From contig JAOPUY010000198.1 in assembly GCA_025963265.1 (NCBI GenBank), positions 1-5,482 on the forward strand: 5,482 nucleotides of DNA. Reading direction: 5' to 3'. This DNA is from Frankiales bacterium (GTDB lineage: Bacteria; Actinomycetota; Actinomycetes; Mycobacteriales; Jatrophihabitantaceae). Below, piece by piece: positions 1 to 5,482 of the stretch. Under the pieces are notes generated by a model. The model was given only the letters and a program-made list of their open reading frames with translations, ran no database searches and was not told where the DNA came from. The position numbers were made by a program, and so were the translations under genes. Numbering within the stretch: the first letter of the stretch is position 1; every line of letters starts with the position of its first letter.

Positions 1-132
1 GGTGCGACGGTCAGCCCGCCAACGATTTCATCCATGTGGACGATTTTGAGCGCTCACCACTCGGTTCTGCGCCACGATTCCGTCCAGATGGACGATTTTG
101 CGCGGCCGGCGGTGCGCGACGGTCGACCCGCC
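1..132. repeat. Degenerate intergenic direct repeat, two 28-nt copies plus related flanks
   Basis: Positions 21-48 and 73-100 align without gaps at 23 of 28 bases, offset by 52 nt. The last 12 bases, TGGACGATTTTG, are identical. Each copy has an ACGATT direct repeat 18 bp apart (22/40 and 74/92) around a small dyad TCCAnnTGGA. In the second copy the dyad extends to CGTCCA-GA-TGGACG (81-94). The flank at 1-20 also recurs at 111-132 (both start GGTGCG, share ACGGTC and end CCCGCC), so the whole stretch looks like a decayed tandem array. It lies just downstream of the minus-strand LOG gene, and I see no gene in 1-149. Function is unknown: it could be paired protein-binding sites, a dispersed intergenic repeat, or a remnant. 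The repeat itself is directly visible; any role is inference. Confidence 0.6.
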
Positions 133-149
133 GCGGTAGCCCCGAACCG

Positions 150-722
150 CTACGACGGCGGGGCCGTGAGCAGTTCGACCACTGCGTCGGCGGTGTCGAC
201 GACGGTGACCAGCCGTCGATCGGCCGGGGCCATGAAGCCGCTCGCCAACGCGTGATCCAGCAACTCGACCAGCGGCTGATAGAAGCCGTCGACGTCGAGC
301 ACGATGATCGGCTTGTCGTGAAACCCCAGCTGGGCCCAGGTCAGCACCTCGAAGAACTCCTCCATGGTGCCCAAGCCGCCCGGCAGGACCACGAACGCCG
401 CGGAGAGCTCGTGCATCAGCGCCTTGCGCTCGTGCATGGTCGCGACCACATGCAGCTCGGTGAGGTCGCGCCGGCCGGCCTCTCGGTCGAATAGGGCCTG
501 CGGAATCACGCCCACCGCCTCACCCCCGGCGGCCAACACGGCATTGGACACCGCCCCCATGATGCCTACGCCGCCGGCGCCGAAGACCAGGCCGAGCCCC
601 GCGCCAGCCAGCGCGGCGCCCAGCTCGGAGGCCAAGCGGCTGTACTTCTCCGAGTTTCCCGAGCTGGCCCCGCAGAAGACGCATACCCGACGAGAAGTCA
701 TGGCGAAGATCCTGCCAGCCAA
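150..722 (-). CDS. LOG family protein (TIGR00730 type Rossmann-fold; probable nucleoside 5'-monophosphate phosphoribohydrolase)
   Basis: A 190-residue cytosolic protein if translated from the TTG at 722, a usual length for bacterial LOG proteins. Visible motifs are the N-terminal strand and loop VCVFCGASSG (13-22), the glycine-rich segment FGAGGVGIMG (47-56), MHERK (96-100) and PGGLGTMEE (114-122). In the family, the Arg of MHxRK and the Glu of PGGxGTxxE are the catalytic pair, and both are present, so the enzyme looks intact. Known members (plant LOG, Corynebacterium and Mycobacterium homologues) release the base from cytokinin riboside 5'-monophosphates or hydrolyse AMP. Which substrate is used here cannot be read from sequence. 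A strong Shine-Dalgarno (GAGGAGGT, 729-736 complement) sits 6 nt before the TTG. The alternative ATG at 701 gives 183 residues but has only a weak AGG upstream. The stop is TAG. The gene is divergent from the protease and has no operon partner in the window. The older annotation 'lysine decarboxylase' for such proteins is a misnomer. Confidence 0.93.
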   Translation of the reverse strand: MAGRIFAMTSRRVCVFCGASSGNSEKYSRLASELGAALAGAGLGLVFGAGGVGIMGAVSNAVLAAGGEAVGVIPQALFDREAGRRDLTELHVVATMHERKALMHELSAAFVVLPGGLGTMEEFFEVLTWAQLGFHDKPIIVLDVDGFYQPLVELLDHALASGFMAPADRRLVTVVDTADAVVELLTAPPS

Positions 723-728
723 GGTTTC

Positions 729-736
729 ACCTCCTC
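729..736 (-). promoter_or_regulatory. Ribosome binding site deciding a TTG start for the LOG gene
   Basis: On the minus strand the sequence reads GAGGAGGT-GAAACC-TTG. This is a near-perfect anti-16S match with a 6-nt spacer to the in-frame TTG at 722-720. The same site is 27 nt from the next in-frame ATG (701), too far to serve it, so the TTG is the better-supported start. Confidence 0.7.
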
Positions 737-769
737 GGGACCGGGGCGGCAACGTCCCGGTCGCCCGAT

Positions 770-813
770 CCAATACGCCCGTTTTACTTGGTAGTTGAGC
801 TATTGACGTATTG
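770..813. repeat. Short inverted repeat in the divergent intergenic region
   Basis: CAATACG (771-777) is the exact reverse complement of CGTATTG (807-813), with 29 nt between the arms. TATTG also repeats directly at 801-805 and 809-813. The region is AT-richer than its surroundings and lies upstream of both divergent genes, so it could be an operator or promoter region. Seven-base arms at this spacing can occur by chance, so this is only suggestive. Confidence 0.2.
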
Positions 814-838
814 CTGGGATGCGCAAGTTTGTTCGGGC

Positions 839-867
839 TTGTGCAGCTCTCTTGGGCTAGGCATAGT
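839..867 (+). promoter_or_regulatory. Possible housekeeping-sigma promoter for the protease gene
   Basis: TTGTGC (839-844) and CATAGT (862-867) are spaced 17 bp apart, as for a sigma-70/SigA-type promoter. The -35 matches TTGACA at only three positions; the -10 matches TATAAT at four. It would start a transcript near 874, giving a leader of about 100 nt before the ATG at 972. A second TTGACG box (803-808) has no convincing -10 at 16-18 bp. No transcription data are available, so this is a weak call. Confidence 0.25.
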
Positions 868-956
868 GCGCTCTTAGCGGGCTAACAATGTCCCGTGCAT
901 CGGCCCTCAAAAAGGTGCAAATGCGGATCACAACGGCTGTGTCCTGTCCCCACATT

Positions 957-961
957 GGAGG
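957..961 (+). promoter_or_regulatory. Ribosome binding site supporting the protease start at 972
   Basis: GGAGG followed by a 10-nt spacer leads to ATG at 972. This start places a short basic segment directly before a hydrophobic signal core. In-frame ATGs at 888 (no good Shine-Dalgarno) and 921 (AAGGTG only 3 nt upstream, rather close) would add 28 or 17 residues to the signal peptide's n-region. Confidence 0.6.
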
Positions 962-971
962 AACGCAACGT

Positions 972-3900
972 ATGTCCCAAGCCAAATCTCGCCTCATCGG
1001 CGCCGCGGTCGGAGCGACCGTGCTCGCCACCGTCTGTCAGCTCACCGGACTGAGTCCCGCGGCCGCCGCGCCCCCCGGCGTCAGCGCGACCCCCGCCAGC
1101 CCGGCCAGTCCCGCTAGCCCCAGCGAGTCGGTCATCGTGGTGCTGCGCGATCAACTCCCATCGACGCCGCCCGACTCCGCCCACGTCAGCGCCCGGCGAT
1201 CCCAGGCCACCAGCGATCAGAACTCGGTGCTGTCGGCCCTGAGCGGCGCCAAGCCGACCAAGCTGACTCACTACGCCGTGGCCAATGCGTTCTCGGCCAC
1301 CCTGACCTCCGCTCAGGCGGCCCAACTGGCCGCCAATCCGGCCGTCGCCGCGGTGGTCCCCAACACGACCGTCACCCCGACCAGCCCGGCCACCGCCCCG
1401 GCGTCGACCGCGCCCACCCCGAACGTCGCGACCCCGTCCCCTGGTTCGACCAACGCTGCCGGCACCTGCCCGACGAACCCGGCCAAGCCGCTGCTCGAAC
1501 CCGAGGCCCTCACCGACACGAACACCGCCTCCGACAACCCGAAGGCCAAGACGGCCCAGCAGCTCGTCACCGGCGCCGGCGTCAAGGTCGCCTACATCGC
1601 GGACGGCATCGATCCCGACAGCCCGGACTTCGTCCGTCCGAATGGCCAGAAGGTCATCATCGACTACAAGGCGTTCTCGGCTGACGGACCCGCGCCCGAA
1701 GACGGCGGCGCCGAGGCGTTTGGCGACGCGTCGTCCATCGCCGCCCAGGGCCTGGTCTCCCACGACTTGTCCACGTTCGTGAACCCGGCCTACAAACTTC
1801 CGAAGGGCTGCAACATCCGGATCCTCGGCATGTCACCCGGCGCCAGCATCATCGCGCTGAAGAGCGACCTGTTCACGTCCTCGATCTTGCAGGCCATCGA
1901 CTACGCCGTCACCGTCGATCACACCGACGTGCTCAACGAGTCCTTCGGCGGCGACCCGACGCCGGACCGCAGCAGCCGCGACGCGATCAGCCTGTTCAAC
2001 GACATGGCGGTCAAGGCCGGCGTAACCGTGACCGTCTCCTCCGGCGACGCCGGTGTCACCAACACCGTGGGCTCGCCGGCCACCGACCCCAACGTGATCT
2101 CGGTCGGAGCCACCACAACCTCGCGCGGCTACGCCCAGACCGGTTACGGCGCGTTCAAGTTCTCCAACGGCAAGTGGCTCAACGACGAGATCTCGTCGCT
2201 GTCCTCCGCCGGCATCACCAACAGCGGCACCACCATCGACCTCAGCGCGCCCGGCGAGGCCGGCTGGGCGGTGTGCGAGGTCAGCAGCCCAGAATGCGCG
2301 AACTACAACGGCGGCACCTCCGACATCCAACTCTTCGGCGGCACCAGCCAGTCGGCGCCGCTGACCGCCGGCGCGGCCGCGCTGGTCATTCAGGCCTACC
2401 GCAAGACCCACGGCGGCGCCTCGCCGTCGCCGAGCCTGGTCAAGACGCTCTTGACGAGCACGGCCAAGGATCTGGGCCTGCCAGCTCAGGAACAGGGCGC
2501 CGGTTTGCTTGACTCGCGCGCGGCCGTCGAGGCGGCGCTCACCTACCCGGGCGCCACGGCGAGCGCGCCGGCCGGGGTCAGCTCGAACATCACGCTGTCG
2601 ACCAACCAGCTCGATCTGGCGGCCAACCCGGGCGCGAGCACGACGTCCACTGTGACGGTTCGCAACGTCGGCACCAAGCCCGTGACGGTCTCCGCCGGCA
2701 CGCGCAGCTACGTCACGATCGCGCAATCCACCAAGACCACCACGATCAACGCCAAGTCCGGTCCGACTTTCCCGTACGCCACCACCGGAGCTCCCTGGGT
2801 CTACAAGAAGGTGACATTCACCGTCCCGGCCGGCACCGACCGTCTCTCGGCCGCGATGATCTGGAATGGCGCGGCCAGGTTGGTCAGCGGGAGCCCGGTC
2901 ACCCCCGTGGTCCGGCTGACCGTGCTGGCACCCGACGGGACCTACGTGGCCAACTCCCGTCCGCAAGGCGCGTCAGTCTCGGCCAACTACGCCAACCTCG
3001 ACGTGCGTCAGCCCGCAGCCGGGACTTGGACGGCCATTCTGTACACGTTGGGCGGCCCCTCCGGCTACACCGGCGCCGTCGCCCTGCAGACGACCTCGGA
3101 GCGCGCCGTGCCCCGCGGTTCGGTCAGCCCGGCCCTGCTGCATCTCAACCCGGGTCAGGCCAAGCCGGTCACGGTCCGCCTGGCCGTGCCAAGCAGCGGC
3201 GGTGACACCGCCGAGGCGATCACCTTCGCCACCTCGAGCGGGCACCAGACCTCGGTGCCAGCGGTGCTGCGAGCCATCGTCCCGACGTCCTCGGGGACCG
3301 GCACCTTCACCGGTCAGATCGTGGGCGGCAACGCGCGCGGCTCGGCCAGCGGCTCCTACGCCTACGCCTTCGACGTGCCCACGGGCCGCGCCGACCTCAG
3401 CGTCGGCGTCAAGCTGGCCGACGACCCGGGCGACCTGCTGGCCGGGTACCTAGTCGACCCGAACGGCGAGACCCAGTCCATCGGCACAAACGCCCAGTTC
3501 GACGCCGACGGCGACATCACCGGGCAGGGCTTGGGCCTGCAGCTCACCGCCGCGACTCCCATCCCGGGACGATGGCGGGTGATCATCGTGCTGCAAACCC
3601 CGGTGACCGGAAACCAGTTCGTGCAGGGTTTCACCGGCAAGATCCAGTTCAACCGGAGCCTGGTGCGGACAAAGGGGCTGCCGGCCTCGAGCAAGACAGT
3701 GCTGAAGGCCGGCCGGGCGGTGACCGCCACGGTTCGGGTGACCAACACCGGAATCGCGCCGATCAACGTCCAGACCGACGCTCGGACGAGCAGCCTGAGC
3801 ACCGTGCAACTCGCGCCCTTGTTCGGCTCGAGCACGGTGGATCTGCTGGACCCGACGACCGAGCCGTCCTACCTCGTACCGCCCGGCACGAGAAAGCTGA

Positions 3901-4403
3901 CGGTCGCGGCGTCATCTTCGCTGCCGGCCCAAGTCGAGCTGAGTAACTACAGCGGGGGAATCGACGTGGTCGGCGATTTGAAGTCGGCTCAGCACGGAAG
4001 CACCCTCTCCACCGCGTCCGTGAGCGAGCAAAGCGACACCGTGGGCCAGGGCTTCTGGTTCACCAACGTCGAGGAGATCGGCGCGTTCGGGGTCGAGGGC
4101 GCACCGCCGGGGACGGCGAACTTGGTCGCCAGCGTGCTCACCCCCGGCTTCGACCAGGCGGTGACCTCATCGACCGGCGATCCGTACCTGATTGGCTTTG
4201 ATCTCACCGCCGATCTGGGCACTCCGGTGATCATCGCCCCCGGCAAGTCGGCGACGGTGACCATCAAGATCGTGCCGAAGGGCGCCAAGGGCAGCGTGGT
4301 CAAGGGAAGCTTGAACATCGTGACGCCGCAGTACGGCGTCGGGGCCGTCGTCACCAGCGGCGACGTGCTGGCCACGATCCCGTACAGCTACAAGATCGGC
4401 TAG
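972..4403 (+). CDS. Secreted S8-like (subtilisin-fold) serine peptidase with sedolisin-like active-site residues and repeated C-terminal beta-sandwiches
   Basis: A protein of 1143 residues from ATG 972. Residues 1-33 form a signal peptide: K/R n-region, hydrophobic LIGAAVGATVLATV core, AAAA before PPGV. Residues 51-135 resemble an inhibitor I9 propeptide (VIVVLRDQL; FSATLTSAQAAQLAANPAV). A Pro/Ser/Thr/Ala linker follows (about 136-160). The subtilisin-like domain spans about 170-525: VKVAYIADGID (204-214), EAFGDASSIAAQG (248-260), SPGASIIALK (288-297), DVLNESFGG (319-327), VTVSSGDAG (353-361), GGTSQSAPLTAG (456-467). Ser459 is the expected nucleophile. Against S8 enzymes, the catalytic Asp position is Ala210, the His motif has no His, and the oxyanion Asn is Asp359. 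Glu248 and Asp252 sit where His would be, as in sedolisins (S53). Cys166, Cys280, Cys435 and Cys442 may form disulfides. Residues about 541-1143 are three degenerate rounds of PPC-like and Fn3/CARDB-like beta-sandwiches. There is no transmembrane anchor or LPXTG, so it is probably released outside the cell. The subtilisin fold is secure; peptidase activity is not. Confidence 0.9.
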   Translation: MSQAKSRLIGAAVGATVLATVCQLTGLSPAAAAPPGVSATPASPASPASPSESVIVVLRDQLPSTPPDSAHVSARRSQATSDQNSVLSALSGAKPTKLTHYAVANAFSATLTSAQAAQLAANPAVAAVVPNTTVTPTSPATAPASTAPTPNVATPSPGSTNAAGTCPTNPAKPLLEPEALTDTNTASDNPKAKTAQQLVTGAGVKVAYIADGIDPDSPDFVRPNGQKVIIDYKAFSADGPAPEDGGAEAFGDASSIAAQGLVSHDLSTFVNPAYKLPKGCNIRILGMSPGASIIALKSDLFTSSILQAIDYAVTVDHTDVLNESFGGDPTPDRSSRDAISLFNDMAVKAGVTVTVSSGDAGVTNTVGSPATDPNVISVGATTTSRGYAQTGYGAFKFSNGKWLNDEISSLSSAGITNSGTTIDLSAPGEAGWAVCEVSSPECANYNGGTSDIQLFGGTSQSAPLTAGAAALVIQAYRKTHGGASPSPSLVKTLLTSTAKDLGLPAQEQGAGLLDSRAAVEAALTYPGATASAPAGVSSNITLSTNQLDLAANPGASTTSTVTVRNVGTKPVTVSAGTRSYVTIAQSTKTTTINAKSGPTFPYATTGAPWVYKKVTFTVPAGTDRLSAAMIWNGAARLVSGSPVTPVVRLTVLAPDGTYVANSRPQGASVSANYANLDVRQPAAGTWTAILYTLGGPSGYTGAVALQTTSERAVPRGSVSPALLHLNPGQAKPVTVRLAVPSSGGDTAEAITFATSSGHQTSVPAVLRAIVPTSSGTGTFTGQIVGGNARGSASGSYAYAFDVPTGRADLSVGVKLADDPGDLLAGYLVDPNGETQSIGTNAQFDADGDITGQGLGLQLTAATPIPGRWRVIIVLQTPVTGNQFVQGFTGKIQFNRSLVRTKGLPASSKTVLKAGRAVTATVRVTNTGIAPINVQTDARTSSLSTVQLAPLFGSSTVDLLDPTTEPSYLVPPGTRKLTVAASSSLPAQVELSNYSGGIDVVGDLKSAQHGSTLSTASVSEQSDTVGQGFWFTNVEEIGAFGVEGAPPGTANLVASVLTPGFDQAVTSSTGDPYLIGFDLTADLGTPVIIAPGKSATVTIKIVPKGAKGSVVKGSLNIVTPQYGVGAVVTSGDVLATIPYSYKIG

Positions 4404-4425
4404 TCCCACTAGCCCAACGTGCGTT

Positions 4426-4464
4426 AGGAGGTCCCGGGTTCGCCGTCTGAGCCCGGGACCTCCT
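4426..4464. terminator. Long hairpin between convergent genes, probable bidirectional terminator
   Basis: AGGAGGTCCCGGG (4426-4438) and CCCGGGACCTCCT (4452-4464) are exact reverse complements over 13 bp. The stem extends by a T-G wobble and a T-A pair to 15 bp, with a 9-nt loop (4441-4449). It lies 22 nt after the protease stop and 50 nt beyond the stop of the opposing regulator gene. No T-run follows on either strand, which is common for hairpin terminators in high-GC actinobacteria. Its symmetry suits both transcripts. Confidence 0.8.
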
Positions 4465-4473
4465 GCCGCAAAC

Positions 4474-4500
4474 GCGCGGACGGCGCCGACGGCGCGGACG
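4474..4500. repeat. Short GC-rich direct repeat next to the terminator
   Basis: GCGCGGACG occurs at 4474-4482 and 4492-4500, separated by GCGCCGACG, itself a one-base variant, so the stretch is three tandem near-identical 9-mers. It fills most of the space between the terminator hairpin and the regulator's stop codon. It is probably low-complexity drift in GC-rich DNA; I see no function. Confidence 0.4.
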
Positions 4501-4513
4501 CAGACCAGGTCAG

Positions 4514-5482
4514 TCAGCCGGATCCAGGTCGTCCGTGCTGCTCGCCGTTGAGCAGGCCGAGCTGCCGGGCTCGCATCAACGTGTCCTCGCGAGTGGCCGT
4601 GTTGAGCTTGCGGTACAGCCCGGCCATCTGGGTCTTCACCGTGTTGAGCGAGACGTACAGCGAGGCGGCGATCCGCTGCCGCGACGCGGTGGACTCCAGC
4701 GCGAGCAGCAGCGAGTGCTCCCGCTTGGTCAGCGTGATGATGGTCAGCCGCTCGGGGTAGATCGGAGCTTGCGCGGCCAGCAGCGCCTGCGCCGGATCAT
4801 CCAGCTGCTGGCCGGTCATGGCGAGCAGATCCTCGCGGTCGGACTCGGGCACGGTGGCGAAGGCGGCCAGCATCTGCGTCGCGCTGAAGATATCGAGCGC
4901 CTCGCGCATCAGCACGGCGGCGTCGGCGTGGTCGCCCATCCGCAGCGCCGCCACCGCCTTGAGCAGCAGCAGCTCCAGCCGATCTCGCGGCGGCACATGC
5001 CGGCCGGCCGTCGCCTCGGCGGCGATACTACGGGCATTGGCGTACTCCCCCGACAGCAACTGAATCCGGGCCAGCGGAACCGCCAGACTGGGGCCCTGGG
5101 CCGGATGGGCGGCGAGCAGGTACTGCGCTCGCTGCCCAAACCCGGCGGCAATCAACAGGTCGGCCCGCGCCCGCATTAGCAGCCGGGAGGACGCCCCGTA
5201 GGCCGGTGGCGGCTCATGAGCGGCCTGCGCGTAGTCCAGGTTGGCCAGCGCGGTGGCCGGCGCCTCGAAGTGCAGGCCGTAGGCCGCGTGGGCGACCGCG
5301 GTGAACGCCCACAGCTCGGAGGCGGCGCTGCCCTCGCCCAACCGCTCGAGCTGCTCGGCCGCGCCGGGCTCATCGAGCTGGTCGACCCGCATCAGCGTCT
5401 GAGCCACCCGGGCGCCGATTCCGGTCAGGAAATCGGCCCACGTCCCGCCGAGCTGATACTCCTGATAGCGCTGCACCCACAG
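4514..5482 (-). CDS. LAL/MalT-like LuxR-family transcriptional regulator, C-terminal part (5' end beyond the window)
   Basis: The reading frame stays open to the right edge (codons for Leu-Trp precede the GTG at 5476), and the visible part begins inside a helical region, so this is the 3' end of a longer gene. About 322 residues are visible. Numbered from the GTG, residues about 1-240 are Ala/Leu-rich helical hairpins resembling the TPR-like region of MalT-type regulators (for example LLSGEYANARSIAAEA and LRMGDHADAAVLMREALDIF). Residues 249-309 (4550-4732) are a LuxR-type helix-turn-helix: LTKRE, IAASLYVSLNTVKTQ, then YRKLN and ARQLGLL. This would bind DNA in the cytoplasm. LAL proteins usually run 850-950 residues with an N-terminal ATP-binding STAND module and are triggered by a small ligand; that part is not visible here. 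The usual G-x-S-N-K/R-E-I-A helix start is altered to ESTASRQRIA, and the common His of TVKxH is Gln. It is convergent with the protease gene. Ligand and targets are unknown. Confidence 0.85.
   Translation of the reverse strand: MWVQRYQEYQLGGTWADFLTGIGARVAQTLMRVDQLDEPGAAEQLERLGEGSAASELWAFTAVAHAAYGLHFEAPATALANLDYAQAAHEPPPAYGASSRLLMRARADLLIAAGFGQRAQYLLAAHPAQGPSLAVPLARIQLLSGEYANARSIAAEATAGRHVPPRDRLELLLLKAVAALRMGDHADAAVLMREALDIFSATQMLAAFATVPESDREDLLAMTGQQLDDPAQALLAAQAPIYPERLTIITLTKREHSLLLALESTASRQRIAASLYVSLNTVKTQMAGLYRKLNTATREDTLMRARQLGLLNGEQHGRPGSG

Noticed and set aside
21..100. CRISPR array
   Set aside because: There are only two imperfect copies (23/28) with a 24-nt gap, mismatches are scattered, and no cas genes are present. 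This does not meet CRISPR geometry or identity.
107..133. Terminator hairpin downstream of the LOG gene (CGGCGG / CCGCCG)
   Set aside because: Only a 6-bp GC stem with a 15-nt loop and no T-run, easily produced by chance in this composition. A 5-bp stem over the stop codon (136-153) is equally weak.
36..494. Plus-strand frames opposite the LOG gene (also 364-798)
   Set aside because: They mirror a clearly conserved LOG gene and show no recognisable protein motif or good ribosome binding site.
882..1763. Long minus-strand frame opposite the protease N-terminal half
   Set aside because: The translation is an Arg/Gly-rich low-complexity string with no domain signature, typical of antisense frames in high-GC genes. 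The plus strand has a signal peptide and recognisable protease motifs.
1833..2966. 377-codon minus-strand frame opposite the catalytic domain
   Set aside because: Same reason: the composition is Arg/Gly/Asp/Ala noise, and it overlaps conserved protease motifs entirely on the other strand.
4535..5179. Plus-strand frame opposite the regulator
   Set aside because: Gln/Arg/Gly-rich antisense shadow of a recognisable LuxR-type gene.
4514..5476. Complete 320-residue regulator starting at the GTG at 5476
   Set aside because: The frame stays open to the window end and the visible part begins inside a helical region, with no Shine-Dalgarno assessable. A truncated view of a larger LAL gene is more likely.

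Overview
The window looks like chromosome from a high-GC Gram-positive bacterium (Actinomycetota). Coding GC is very high, third positions are mostly G/C, and alternative starts (TTG, GTG) occur. The gene content also fits: a LOG-family protein, a very large secreted subtilisin-fold protein with Ala/Pro/Ser-rich linkers, and a MalT-like (LAL) LuxR regulator. I cannot assign a genus from the sequence alone.

Layout. Positions 1-149 are non-coding and hold a degenerate two-copy repeat (28-nt units 52 nt apart). Positions 150-722 (minus) encode a complete LOG-family phosphoribohydrolase-like protein, probably starting at a TTG that has a strong Shine-Dalgarno. Positions 723-971 form a divergent, locally AT-richer intergenic region with a possible promoter for the plus-strand gene. 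Positions 972-4403 (plus) encode an exported protein of about 1143 residues: signal peptide, I9-like propeptide, subtilisin-like catalytic domain, then about 580 residues of repeated beta-sandwich modules. Positions 4404-4513 are a convergent intergenic region dominated by a strong hairpin, probably a bidirectional terminator. Positions 4514-5482 (minus) carry the C-terminal part of an LAL-type regulator that runs off the right edge.

The most notable point is the protease active site. The scaffold is S8-like, but the subtilisin catalytic Asp is Ala, no His lies at the His motif, and the oxyanion Asn is Asp, while the GTS serine is kept. At the His position the sequence has E-A-F-G-D, a Glu and an Asp four residues apart. 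That is the arrangement of the sedolisin (S53) catalytic Glu/Asp, and sedolisins also use Asp in the oxyanion hole. The protein may therefore carry a sedolisin-like catalytic set on an S8 scaffold with an S8-type propeptide, or it may be an inactive homologue.

Nothing shows that the three genes act in one pathway. They are in divergent or convergent orientation and form no operon. Regulation of the protease by the LAL regulator is possible but not supported by any site I can see.
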